Part shown: positions 9,961 to 19,551 of the stretch, piece by piece | Numbering within the stretch: the first letter of the stretch is position 1 | Layout: each line of letters opens with the position of its first letter | NCBI GenBank assembly: GCA_022592445.1 | Contig: JABYQR010000065.1 | Location: 62,001 to 126,000, forward strand | Source of the DNA: Cytidiella melzeri | Taxonomy: Eukaryota > Basidiomycota > Agaricomycetes > Polyporales > Irpicaceae | Reading direction: 5' to 3' | Length of the DNA stretch: 64,000 nt | The notes under the pieces: model-generated | The model's input: the letters and a program-made list of their open reading frames with translations, nothing else | Databases searched by the model: none | Told to the model about the DNA's origin: nothing | Translations under genes and position numbers: made by a program

Positions 9961-12600
9961 TCACTTTTCAACACCCTTATCGCGTGCAACTGCCTGTTCA
10001 TTACGCTTCACTTCATTGACTGGATTAAAGCCAAGCGAAGGATTCTTTCCAGCAGTTGATCTCTTTGGTCGAGACGGTGGTTGCTGCTGTACTGGTTGAC
10101 GTGCGTTTGAACGTGAAGGCTGAGGCAGTGCTTGCTGCAGTCTACTGACTGGTGTGCCGCGGGTATTACGACTGGGTGCTCTCAGCTGAGGTACAGGCTG
10201 CTGAGGAGGATTCTGCGGTTCTTGTTGTCTTGGATGATTATCATCTCTATCATCAAGCTCATTGTGACCAGCATCATCGTCCTCATCAACAAAAGGTAAA
10301 TCGATGTCATGTAGAGGTTGTGGATTATCGTTGGATTGGGGTTGTTTGGAAAGAGAAGTATCAAGATCGGTACAATATGGGAAAGTATTCTTGTCAAACT
10401 TTACGTTGGTTGCTAAGACTATCCGTTGTTTATCCCAAAACCGGTAACCCTTAAGACCAGGTTCATATCCAATGAATATCATAGGAGCTGCCTTGGCAGA
10501 CAGCTTGTTCTGACAACGTTCCTTGTGTATAAAGACGTATGCACGACATCCAAATACACGAAGGCGAGAAATATCAGGTTTTTCACCCAAAAATTTCTCA
10601 ATAGGTGTGTGCCAATTAAGACGCTGACTTGGTAGGCGGTTATAAACGTATACGGCAGCCTCGCATGACAACTTCCAAAAGCCGTTAGAAAGACCAGCAT
10701 GGTGACGCATGGCTTCTGCTTTATAAATAATTGTCTGCTGCCATTGTTCCGCTCTACCATTCTGCTGATGTGAATAAGGCGTGGATGTCTGACGTTCTAT
10801 ACCATACTGATGTAGGTATTTAGTGAACTCATCATTCAAGAACTCTGTACCCCTATCACTGTGAAACTTCATCTTTTGACCAGTCTGGTTTTCCGCCCAT
10901 GTTTTCCATCTCTTAAACTCGGATAATGCTTGGTTTTTATGCTTGAGGTAACATTGTTCCCCCATACCAGTAGCATCGTCTAAGAGAGTCATGGCGTACT
11001 TATAACCATCAATCGAAAGCGAAGGAAATTCAACTAAGTCCGAGTGAACCAGTTCTAGTGGCTCCTTGGCTCGTGATAAAGAGGGTGGTTTTGGAAGTTG
11101 CTTTCCTCGACCAAGTTCACATCCGTGGCATGGAGCAGTTGAGGACGGAACAGAGATACGCTCAGGTAATCCCTTAGTCCCTTTGTGAAGATTCTCAACA
11201 ATGCGCTTCCACGGATGTCCTAGCCTATTATGCCACAACAGATAATTATCAGAGGTCTTTATGGCTGCTACTGTCTCTTGTCGTTTTACTATGCGCGCAT
11301 TTATGTGGTACATGCCTGCGTCGTCACAGTTTCCATACAGGAAATCTTTGCCCTTGTGTTGTATAGTCCAGCCTTTCGCTGTGATTTGACTTGTATAGCC
11401 ATTGGCCAAAGCCTTACAAGGTGCAAAGAATCGAGTAACTGCATCTGGGATATAAAGAACGTTTTGAAGGGTGGCACGGCTTACTACACCATTTTTGAGC
11501 GTTGAGTCAATAATCACAGTCCCCCTTCCCAATATCTGAAGTGACATTTTCCTTCCTGCAACCAAACAGAATCCGGGTTTCACTGCAGCGGAATATTGTA
11601 CAAAGTCAGAATATTGGTTAGTGATAAGGCTACTCGCGCCACTGTCAATAAGCCATTGGACAGTATCACGCTTGTGCGAGGAATAGAGTGAACCAGTGAT
11701 CATTTCGAAAGACTCAGTCTCGAATACAGGCATAGTTTCTACGTTAACACTTTGAACTCGTGCTTTTCCTTTTCCCTTCTGATCCTTTTTCCCATTCTTG
11801 TTGTCCTGTTTCTTCTTGTTCTGCTGCTGATTGTTCTGCGCTCCAGACGACTTATTCTTCTGAGTATTGTTATTGGACGGTTTAGTGTCCCAGTGCTCCT
11901 CGGTAGAGTGATTGGTCTTGCCACACCTCTTTGAACCTTTATTGAATCGCTTGACTTGAGTTATCCTTGAAGCAGAGGTGCCTACTTCGTTAGAAAGATG
12001 CCTAGTTTCCTCGGCTTCAATCTTAGGAATGATGTTACTCAAGGTCAAGTTCTTCAGGTCATCAATAGTGCTGATGTATGTGGATAAAGCAAGATCATAT
12101 GAAGGAGGAAGTTTTCCCAGCAACAGGAAAGCCTTCATTTTGTCGTCAAGAGTGAGACCAGCAGTAGCGACATCTTTGACCATGGTCTGATACTTTTCGA
12201 TCTGAGGACGTATTTCTTTATTTTCATCAAAGACCAGGTTGTTCAATTTCTTGAACGCAACCATGCTCTCGAGTATGTTGGACTTTTTGTACTCTTTCTT
12301 CATGGTGTCCCAGATGTACTTTGCATCAGTGATCTGATTGTTGTCAAGTTTGGACTTGATAATATCGAAAGAAATCTTTGACAATAGGTATCCAGCCGCG
12401 CGTATGTTCAACGTCTTCCATTTAGCAATCACTGCTGCATCAGCAGGAGAGCCTGGTTCCGTGCTAGCTCCGGTGACAATGTCCCAACCATCAATGAACA
12501 TCAGAGTGGCCTGCATAGCCATCTTCCATTCTTGATAGTTATTGCCTTTAAGAACTGGTTTGTCATCCTTAGCTAGCTTCTGGATTTTGTCGGAACTCAT
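9961..12600 (-). CDS. Copia-2 Gag-protease-integrase frame
   Basis: One uninterrupted frame of 879 codons. Gag lies at residues 1 to about 230, with a zinc knuckle whose first cysteine is replaced by serine (SKRCGKTNHSTEEH). A glutamine/lysine-rich linker follows, then the aspartic protease (WLIDSGASSLITN, about 315), GAG-pre-integrase (LWHNRLGHPWK, CHGCELGRGK, about 455-500) and integrase core (HSDLVEF, LDDATGMG, HSDRGTEFLNDEF, YSHQQNGRAEQ, about 520-640), ending in a proline/glutamine-rich tail. The ATG at 12600 overlaps the TGA ending orfC (ATGA). The stop at 9961 reads AAG TGA CAA, and a CGA to TGA change would explain it. Gag assembles particles, protease matures them and integrase inserts the cDNA; the missing zinc ligand makes full function doubtful. 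Confidence 0.88.
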   Translation of the reverse strand: MSSDKIQKLAKDDKPVLKGNNYQEWKMAMQATLMFIDGWDIVTGASTEPGSPADAAVIAKWKTLNIRAAGYLLSKISFDIIKSKLDNNQITDAKYIWDTMKKEYKKSNILESMVAFKKLNNLVFDENKEIRPQIEKYQTMVKDVATAGLTLDDKMKAFLLLGKLPPSYDLALSTYISTIDDLKNLTLSNIIPKIEAEETRHLSNEVGTSASRITQVKRFNKGSKRCGKTNHSTEEHWDTKPSNNNTQKNKSSGAQNNQQQNKKKQDNKNGKKDQKGKGKARVQSVNVETMPVFETESFEMITGSLYSSHKRDTVQWLIDSGASSLITNQYSDFVQYSAAVKPGFCLVAGRKMSLQILGRGTVIIDSTLKNGVVSRATLQNVLYIPDAVTRFFAPCKALANGYTSQITAKGWTIQHKGKDFLYGNCDDAGMYHINARIVKRQETVAAIKTSDNYLLWHNRLGHPWKRIVENLHKGTKGLPERISVPSSTAPCHGCELGRGKQLPKPPSLSRAKEPLELVHSDLVEFPSLSIDGYKYAMTLLDDATGMGEQCYLKHKNQALSEFKRWKTWAENQTGQKMKFHSDRGTEFLNDEFTKYLHQYGIERQTSTPYSHQQNGRAEQWQQTIIYKAEAMRHHAGLSNGFWKLSCEAAVYVYNRLPSQRLNWHTPIEKFLGEKPDISRLRVFGCRAYVFIHKERCQNKLSAKAAPMIFIGYEPGLKGYRFWDKQRIVLATNVKFDKNTFPYCTDLDTSLSKQPQSNDNPQPLHDIDLPFVDEDDDAGHNELDDRDDNHPRQQEPQNPPQQPVPQLRAPSRNTRGTPVSRLQQALPQPSRSNARQPVQQQPPSRPKRSTAGKNPSLGFNPVNEVKRNEQAVARDKGVEK

Positions 12601-13208
12601 GGTAAGAAGAAGTATACAATATCAAACTCCTCTCTGTGGAATCTACTATAGTATTTGTTGATCAACAGGGGTATTTCTGGTAGAAGCGGTTCAAGAGTGT
12701 TGTCCTCGACGTCACTATCTTTGTCTAGAAGATGTTCTACTTCAGAATCAGATTCTGATGCAGATTCAATTGTATCTGGTATGTCTACCTTTGATCGACG
12801 TGGCGAAGATTTGATTAACGTAGACACTGATGAAACTGCAACTGCTGTGATTGTGGATATAGATTCTTCTTCTCCGGTTTGAGGTTCTGGAGATGGTGAG
12901 GGTGGAGTTGAAGTGTTGTCAACAATAAGATCCCAATCAAGATGCGGTTCTTCTCCGATATTCTCTGGATTGATTTCACCGAGCTGTTTGTCGTTAGGAA
13001 CAATATATCGTCCTTCAGAGTATACAGCAACTGGATCGGTGTCTTCAAAGTAATCAGCTCTGTCTTGTCCAAATAGACAATATGGACAAGGTTGAGTGAC
13101 ACAAGACGAGAGATATTGTTCAGAGAAGGCAAAAGATGTATTGCACTTGTTTGTGGTATCGAAGAAGTGATGTTGTTGTTTACAACGTGGTGCCAGATTT
13201 TTACAAGT
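12597..13208 (-). CDS. Copia-2 orfC, 203-codon AUG-less frame overlapping the gag start
   Basis: Uninterrupted frame from just after a TAA (13211-13209) to a TGA at 12599-12597 that overlaps the gag ATG (12600-12598) as ATGA. It contains no ATG, so the start is unknown; splicing to an upstream exon or a non-AUG start are possibilities. It reads a cysteine motif C-x4-CP (CVTQPCPYC), then GRYIVPNDKQLGE, IGEEPHLDWDLIV, and an acidic serine-rich C-terminal half (ESASESDSEVEHLL). The C-x4-CP, RY-x2-P and PHLD pieces align with orfC of copia-1/3, which supports real coding. No known domain is recognised. The position argues for a role upstream of, or coupled to, gag translation (inference). Confidence 0.6.
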   Translation of the reverse strand, partial: TCKNLAPRCKQQHHFFDTTNKCNTSFAFSEQYLSSCVTQPCPYCLFGQDRADYFEDTDPVAVYSEGRYIVPNDKQLGEINPENIGEEPHLDWDLIVDNTSTPPSPSPEPQTGEEESISTITAVAVSSVSTLIKSSPRRSKVDIPDTIESASESDSEVEHLLDKDSDVEDNTLEPLLPEIPLLINKYYSRFHREEFDIVYFFLP

Positions 13209-13400
13209 TTATCTACAGGAAACATAAGACGCGTTACCAACAATTTGACAAGACGGCAGAGACGAAGGAAAGGTGGTACAAAAGTACTACAAGTACAACT
13301 ACAGAAACTTGTTGAAAGTGACTGTGTACAAATGTACAAATACACATCGCAATATTTTATATGTTACATGTGTGGTATTGCTCAAGTTTCAGTTGCCCGT
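13209..13400 (-). other. Copia-2 spacer between orfB and orfC
   Basis: About 190 bp with no open frame of note. It corresponds to the spacer at about 61739-61953 in copia-3; both contain a fragment like tacacatcgcaatattttat on one strand. It may hold the splice or reinitiation signals needed for the AUG-less orfC. Confidence 0.4.
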
Positions 13401-14763
13401 CTAGTCGCTATTTCTAGCTACCATCCTGTCCAACATCTGGAGAAGCTCATTCTCCTCAGTCGGCTGCTCGACAGTCTGTCCTTCCTTGGCTGGCTGTGAC
13501 CAGTCACGAATTTGGTCCTTGACCTCTTCGGACATTGTGGTCCAGTCGTCGTTCTGCTTGAGGTGCCAGGCAATGATTTGAACGAGCTTTGCTTGCTAAA
13601 CTTGTCGTTGCCTTGGACGACCTGCATAGCAGTGTGGAAGTCGTCGTGTCAGAGCTGGAATGGTTCCCGTTCCCCATCTGTGCAATACCAGACAAAACCG
13701 TGTCACATCATTATTGCAACTCGAGCTGATGCTGCAATGAATTTGTACGACTCAATTTGGTCCTCTTCGAGCGCAAAGAACAGGCGACAACCTCCTCCTT
13801 CAATGTTCGACTTGAGCACCACACCATTGTCCGTGATAAAAGACATTGCATCCATGATGTGAGGCTCGGTGTCGGTGAACTTGCCATCCCAGATCTTGTT
13901 GGCGGCATCCTGTGCGTTTTGCAACGCAGTCCCGGTCAATTCGTCCCACTTGAAGCAGTACAAGCTTGCATCATGAAGCTCAGTGGTTGGAGCGACAGGG
14001 CGCTCTTCCCCAAAGAACTCCTCAATAGTTTCAACGGGCTCATTAACAGTGGTAGTGCTCGAGGTGACTGGTAACGGCGGAACCATAGGGACGTCTTGTT
14101 TGATGTTGACGGGTACAGCTGGAGTGCGTGGGCGAGGTAGTTGACGAGGAAGTGGAGACCGGCTCCGTTTGCTGCGACAGGCAGCATGGGCTTGCTCCAG
14201 TTCAAATTGAACTCGTCTGCGGTGGTTGGTGCGGAAACCCGTCCACGAGGTGCGGTTGGCTGCCTTTAAGGCTGAGAGGTGGTGCGGCGACATTGCTGCT
14301 CGTCGTAGAGCTCAGCAAGACGAGGAGTATTGTCCCCCCTTCAATGCATGTCTGCGTGAAGAGAGGTGCAGATGTTGGTGATGATACGGTTCACCGCTTC
14401 CTGTGGACACGGGCGTGGGTGAAGGGATTTGCGGTCAAATGTGGCTGGAGGGGCGCAACGATTGTTAGACCGTGCGCCTTGCGGATTTCCCCCCTCTCGA
14501 TCGACATGGCGAGCTTCTCTAGCCTCGGTATGCCATTGATGGTTCGGGATGGTATTGAGATAGAATGTATGATGGTGATGGTCCCTTCTAGATTCTAAAC
14601 GATCGTAATCGAACCTTAGCTGGTGCAGTCCGATTTGTTGAATTTGCAAAGTGTTACCTCCAGCCAGGCGAACTCGCTCAGTACGTCTTTCTAAAAACTG
14701 TTCCCAGTTCCTGGAGCGCTGTTCAGCCCTTTCAAAGATAGCATTGGTACGGCGGGCGGGCAT
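13401..14763 (-). pseudogene. Copia-2 orfB, decayed accessory ORF
   Basis: Counterpart of copia-3 orfB. It starts at the ATG 14763, 2 nt after the orfA stop, with an MPARRTN start like the MPNNSRRT start of copia-3. The first part is open to about 14341 and a second to 13703; two in-frame TGA codons and a frameshift follow. The end is recognisable: DDFHTAMQVV against ADFHTAMEVF in copia-3, then, in the shifted frame, a helical tail (AWHLKQNDDWTTMSEE against LTQRHMEKKEDWMSIF) to a TAG at 13401. Total length, about 454 codons, matches the 471 of copia-3. The N-terminal half is basic and the middle proline-rich. Function unknown. Homology rests on position, ends and the C-terminal motif; the centre is poorly conserved. 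Confidence 0.6.
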
Positions 14764-14765
14764 GT

Positions 14766-15041
14766 TTAGAATTCGTGGGTGAAACGGAATGCGGGTTGAA
14801 GTGCTCGTCGGTTATCGGTGTCGATCCAGAAAATAATTCTCGGAAGTGTGCAAGGAATTTCTGTGAAAGGAATAAACTGTGAGAAAAACTCTTGCACAAG
14901 AGATTCTTCACGAAAATTATCCCCAAATTCGACTTCAACCGAACGATAAGCAATGGTGAAACAAATAGAGCGCGCGTAACTAATATGCGAATGTGCAGGA
15001 GACAAAATCTCCGTGAAACCAAAAGTAACAAAGTTCGACAT
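14766..15041 (-). CDS. Copia-2 orfA, small accessory protein
   Basis: Intact 91-codon ORF. It is homologous along its length to copia-3 orfA: MSNFVTFGFTEI against MSSTFTFGITEI, then RSVEVEF against RLVEVEV, ESLVQEFFSQF against ESLVENFYSHS, and IPCTLPRIIFWID against IPRTFSRKVLWIE. The leaders just before the ATG are also alike (tagaattt, then gaggc). The stop TAA is followed after 2 nt by the orfB ATG, the same spacing as in copia-3. No known domain is recognised; it looks like a small beta-rich soluble protein. Conservation between two distinct copia families despite DNA divergence indicates past selection on the protein. Confidence 0.68.
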   Translation of the reverse strand: MSNFVTFGFTEILSPAHSHISYARSICFTIAYRSVEVEFGDNFREESLVQEFFSQFIPFTEIPCTLPRIIFWIDTDNRRALQPAFRFTHEF

Positions 15042-15561
15042 AAGCCTCTACTAAATTCTACAAAAACCGACAAATTGGGAATGCCAAGGGTATTAACTGT
15101 GCGTCGTACACAGCTCCTTTTAGTCCCCTGAGTCACGAGCTCAAGGTGACGCCTACTTTCCCTCCTTTCACCGCTTTTCACAGCCTCCCAATTGTCTAAG
15201 ACAAAAGACCCTTTCGATCACCTCTGGACGCCACCTTATTGGGCTTTGTCCGAGTAGGTGCATGATTCTGATAGTGAATCACAAGCCAAGAACACTTATG
15301 AGGTGTAGGCTACCGATTGGATGTGACTGTGCGCGTGTTCCAGGGGTAAGAAAGCAGGGGCAATTCTGTAGAAAATAGTTATGGGAAAAATGGCGAGAGA
15401 GGCGAGGCTTAGTCTACTACAACTGGGTCTTCTACTACAAAGTGGCCTACAATGTGTAGAAAGAAATGTTACTCACGAAGTAACAGTTGTGTAGTGTCGA
15501 GCTTGAGGATGGTTTCAGAGTAGAGGAGTGGTAAGAAGAGTTAGAAGCGGGGCTCATAACC
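15042..15561 (-). other. Copia-2 leader and primer-binding site
   Basis: About 500 bp of leader with no supported ORF. The primer site is at the right end: the minus strand reads GGTTATGAGCCCCG immediately after the LTR (complement of 15548-15561), matching the initiator tRNA-Met anticodon arm as in copia-1/3, although the LTRs are unrelated. Confidence 0.65.
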
Positions 15562-16074
15562 TGTTTGAAAGTTACGAGTGTAGGGGATGACTAGGAGAGT
15601 CAACTAACTCTGGGAGTAAGTGTCTTATTATTTCTCTGCTCTCTAGGAGCGGTATATATACATGTCTGTAACTAGATTACTAATGCTACAGTAATGTCAT
15701 ATGAGTAAGGATTGGTAATCCTATGAGTAATGATTGGTAATGCACAGTCCTGCTTGCTAATACTACTGAATAGAGAATGTAAGCGATGACTGAGCATCCT
15801 ACATAACTGAATGGTGCTGACTGAGCCTTTAGTAAGCTCAATACATTTGGTATATGAAATATGAGTCATGCAGAAGCCTCATGGTACTTCTGCTATTCAG
15901 TCATGGAAACTACTGGAACACGATGCCATATGGTGCAAGTATCGCATTGTGTGTGACCATAAGGAAGGTGGAATCACATGCTATGTACTATCTGATCTTA
16001 TCTATCTACATATCTAATCTACATTGTCCATAGATCTGATGTCCGATAATCAGCGATACAATCTCGCTTTGACA
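15562..16074 (-). repeat. Copia-2 5' LTR
   Basis: 513-bp LTR. On the minus strand it runs from TGTCAAAGC to CAAACA, with a TATA element (tgtatatatacc) and one TGAGTCA site. Further copies are 6969-8124 (split) and 49734-50256. Its outer end is only 170 bp from the ATG of the DUF6535 gene. Confidence 0.92.
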
Positions 16075-16243
16075 ATAAGTCACATATATAGGGCCTTGCA
16101 TGCTATGCAGCAGACGAGCATTCTACTAGGCGTCCCCCTCTCCACCGTCTTATCAACGTATGCCAATTGCCCAGCTTGGTCGCCTTGCCATTACATACTA
16201 ACATCCACTTGATAGAATATTGGTTCACTCAAGCACCCTGTAA

Positions 16244-18843
16244 ATGTCCGGATCGACTCGGAAGCATGACTCGGAGGTGCTTCAGCATAGCGCTCAGTAT
16301 GTTCGAGCGGGAGGATGGTCAGCGATGGCTCGAGTCGTCAGGGATTTTGACGAAGAAAAGGTCAAGGACTGCAAAGAAGATATTGATACCCTGCTCGTCT
16401 TTGTGCGTATTATCTCCGCTGGTGCTTGATGTACTACATAGGTGCATGCTAACATGGCGTGTTATTCGGAAGGCTGGTTTATTCTCTGCTGTCCTATCCG
16501 CCTTCCTAGTCGGATCGTATCCCCTTCTTCAACAAGACACCCCTGGCCAAATACTTCTCACACTCGACAAAATTTATCAGGCCCAAATTGGAGGAGGGCC
16601 TGCCAGCTCGCCAGCTGTATCCCAGCCCGAGCCATTCGTACCATCTACATCCGCCGTTCGTGTCAATGTCCTCTGGTTTTCCAGTCTTATTATCAGCCTC
16701 ACCACCGCTTCATTTGGTATGCTGGTGAAACAATGGTTACGCGAGTATCTTGCGGTAGAAAACCCTTCGCCCCAAGCACGTCTCCGAATTCGCCACTTCC
16801 GCGAGCCTGAACTGACCAGGTGGGCAGTTTTCGAGATAGCGGCCGTACTTCCGGTTCTGCTTCAGCTGTCCCTTGGGCTGTTCTTTATCGGGCTCTGCTA
16901 CTTCACTTCTATGGTGCATCCTAGCATTGGTAACACCAGTCTACCTCTAGTGGCTGGGTGGGCATTCTGCTTTTTGACTGTCACAATTCTCCCTGTATTC
17001 TTTCCTCGCTGTCCTTACAAGACGACGTTGTTGAAGAAGGCCCTGACTACTGCGCATCAAGGTGGCGCGACTGTTGTGGCGAAATTCTTTGAAGGTTATT
17101 ATACCCGAGGCCCCACTTTCGCCGACGTATCGCGTAAAGTCTTCGATGAGACTGTGAGAGCTTTCGTCCCAAAACCTCTCCAGCTGTTGAGAAGGCATGT
17201 CGCGAAGAGCGACGAGCGAAAGGCTGCCGTGTCTGAAGATGCTGATCTCGATATTCTGGCCGCAGTTGATGCTGTGCAGTCCAACGACGAACTCTTGGAA
17301 ACTACGATAGCGGAGTCACTAGACCAAGCCTCACCTGAGTGGCCTGCGGCTATCTCCTTCCTATCCCATGTTTTGCGAAACCGGCTAGGCCTTCACCCTC
17401 CAAACGTTTGCTTTACCGACCTTGGATCCTTGACGAAACGCGGACGGGATGCAGTTGTCAACATACTTCTTCGTTACACGAGCAAAATCTCGCTCCTTGA
17501 CCGTGACTGGAATTCCGACGAGAGGCGTGCTGTTTCGACCGCCTTTTCGGTGCTACTCGCGTACTCAGATAGTGACGGCTTATCTGAGACCGGCTGGAGC
17601 GTCATGTGCGAATGCCTCACCAATGGTGGCAAGACTCTTTGCCGTCCGTTTGGCAAACTTTTCCAATCGCAGCCAGAAAATTCGAATTTTGATTATACCG
17701 ACTCCCTACCCTCCATCTTCTTCAGTAGGCTCTCAGCCGCGCTTACCCAATTAGGCCTCGACCTCGACGTCGCACTCACTCACTTGGAAGCTGTCGCGAA
17801 CGGCTACATGGAGGGACATCGCACCCTGGAGAACATTTTGGCAGACGACGACCTCCAGTTGACGACTGCGTTCTCGCTGTTCCCACCTGCCTTTGGCGCA
17901 CTTTGCGTGAGAATTACCGAGGACCTTGGCCGTGCGATGACGCAGTATTTGTATCAGGCCGTCTTTCGCTCAGTCAAGAAATCACATATCGACGGTACCT
18001 CAACATCGTCTCGTGTACGGGCAGCACTATCCGGCGCACTCTGGCTAAGTTACGTCTCCCCTCGAAACCTGCATGGTGATCGTGACGTGGTTGTATCCGA
18101 CATCTTCAACGTTTTTGATCAATTGCTAGATACAAAAGAGTCCGCAGCGTTGCTCATGGAGACTGTAGCCAGCGTACCGGCTTCGTGGATGGAAGTTGAG
18201 GACGTCGGATGTGCATTGGCAGACCTTGCTACCAGAGTGACCACTAGTAAGTTGCACTACAATCACTCACAGAAGAATCTAACAATCCATCGTACCAGCT
18301 TCGTGGTCGGCGAAACTATCGAATATGGAAGCGGTTCTCCATGACATGCAAGATGAAAACAACCTCGAGGCGCCTCAGATAATGAGGCTATGCTGGTTCA
18401 TCATTCGCATGGTCAGGTTGCCGCGAGCCCTCGAATTACGTGAGCATTGGATGAAGGTTCTGGGATTGCTCTGCCAGCGCCCTTCCGCCATCCGCGAGAC
18501 CTATTCGGGGGAAAGCTTGGACTTGGCGCACAAGTGCCTGGAGTATATCAACCTTGAGGACGTGGGCGACTTTGTCCTGGATGACTCTCGATTCGCCAGG
18601 TGGGCCGACTTGTTCGACATGCAAACTACTGTCTTCGACGACCATCTCGTGAAGCACCTCGACCACGGCAACGCGCAATATTCACTCAATAATTGGCGTG
18701 TGCGGCGCTTGTTTGAAAGAAGTATGGTCATTCACCCGCAAGGAGAGATAGGCACGAGCCGCAAAGTGGCGGTAAGTAATGCTCCCAGTGATACAGCGGA
18801 CATGTCGGCGTTGGAGAGTGGGCAGATTGAGTATAGTTCGTGA
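16244..18843 (+). CDS. DUF6535-family membrane protein
   Basis: Three exons: 16244-16402, 16473-18246, 18299-18843; 825 aa. The start is the ATG in aaatgtcc at 16244. The first intron (70 bp) has a tgctaac branch point, and its removal joins DTLLVF to AGLFSAVLSAFLVGSY, the typical DUF6535 core. Four hydrophobic segments lie at about residues 54-72, 118-137, 170-195 and 210-230, with MLVKQWLREY between the second and third. The remaining about 590 residues are a helical, HEAT-like soluble region. The family is widespread and multicopy in Agaricomycetes; its function is unknown. A copia-2 LTR ends 170 bp upstream, with a TATA-like acatatatag at about 16083 in the remaining promoter. All frames are intact, so the gene is probably expressed. 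Confidence 0.85.
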
Positions 18844-19551
18844 AAGTATCTTCGAGTATAACAGACGTCAAAATCCTTGTTCTGGTTCGTGGTCGCACTT
18901 TTTACGAGTAAACCCAGGCGCATGTACCGAGCGAGACCTACACTGCGGCTGTCACAAAAATAACTTTGGATAAGTATCGCGACTCTTGGGTTGCGCGACG
19001 ACCGACTCACCCCACCGGCGAGCAAGTTTGGGTTGAACTAATCGCACATTTGATTTTGTAACCTACGATGAAGAGCACTAAGTAATGCAACGACTCTAAG
19101 CGAATATTAGACGATACATGGCGATTGGCCACCCAAAACGAATTCTCCAGACCGAGACTCATGCAAGATTGGCGACGAAGAAAACGAGCCGCAGATGAAG
19201 GGTAAATATGGAAGTGCCATCGAGACAGACGGCACAAAAAGGAAGAGGGACTCGAATGCGAAAGGAAGGTGGGCACAGAAATTTGTGATTGCATGGGTGA
19301 CGATGTAAAGTACTGAAATTGAAACCCGGGAGGCGACAAAAAGGAAAACGCTAGATCATGACAGTTCATAATACAATGTGGAGAGACCGAAACGATGAAC
19401 AATGAGTGAATGTGCGGAGTAGGAATTCCATTTATAATGATAATGTAGTAAATCAGAAGTGTGAGCATGGATCGTGGACAGCGATAATGATGCGTCGGGT
19501 GGGTGGGAAGGTAGCGCGAGCGGCGTGAGGATATTCCTTTCAAAAAACACT
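18844..19551. other. Intergenic region between convergent genes
   Basis: 708 bp between the stop codons of the DUF6535 gene and the CDC24-type gene. It should contain both 3' UTRs. I see no further gene, repeat or RNA in it; the small ORFs lack coding features. Confidence 0.5.

Larger units (their letters stand above)
6969..16074 (-). mobile_element. Copia-2: Ty1/copia LTR retrotransposon with orfA/orfB/orfC leader module
   Basis: Minus-strand element: 5' LTR 15562-16074, primer site 15548-15561, orfA 15041-14766, orfB 14763-13401 (decayed), orfC 13208-12597, gag-protease-integrase 12600-9961, reverse transcriptase/RNase H 9711-8056, polypurine tract complement at 8125-8134, 3' LTR 6969-8124 (split by a solo LTR and missing its outer about 100 bp). 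It is a different family from copia-1/3: LTRs are unrelated and proteins diverged, but the leader architecture is shared. A stop codon at 9961 and a frameshift at about 9730 separate integrase from reverse transcriptase. Confidence 0.92.

Noticed and set aside
12815..13345. 176-codon minus-strand ORF over copia-2 orfC in another frame
   Set aside because: Leucine/isoleucine-rich shadow frame; the alternative frame aligns with orfC of copia-1/3 and ends on the gag start.
14128..14598. 156-codon plus-strand ORF over copia-2 orfB
   Set aside because: Antisense shadow in a GC-rich stretch; no homologue in copia-3 and no motifs.
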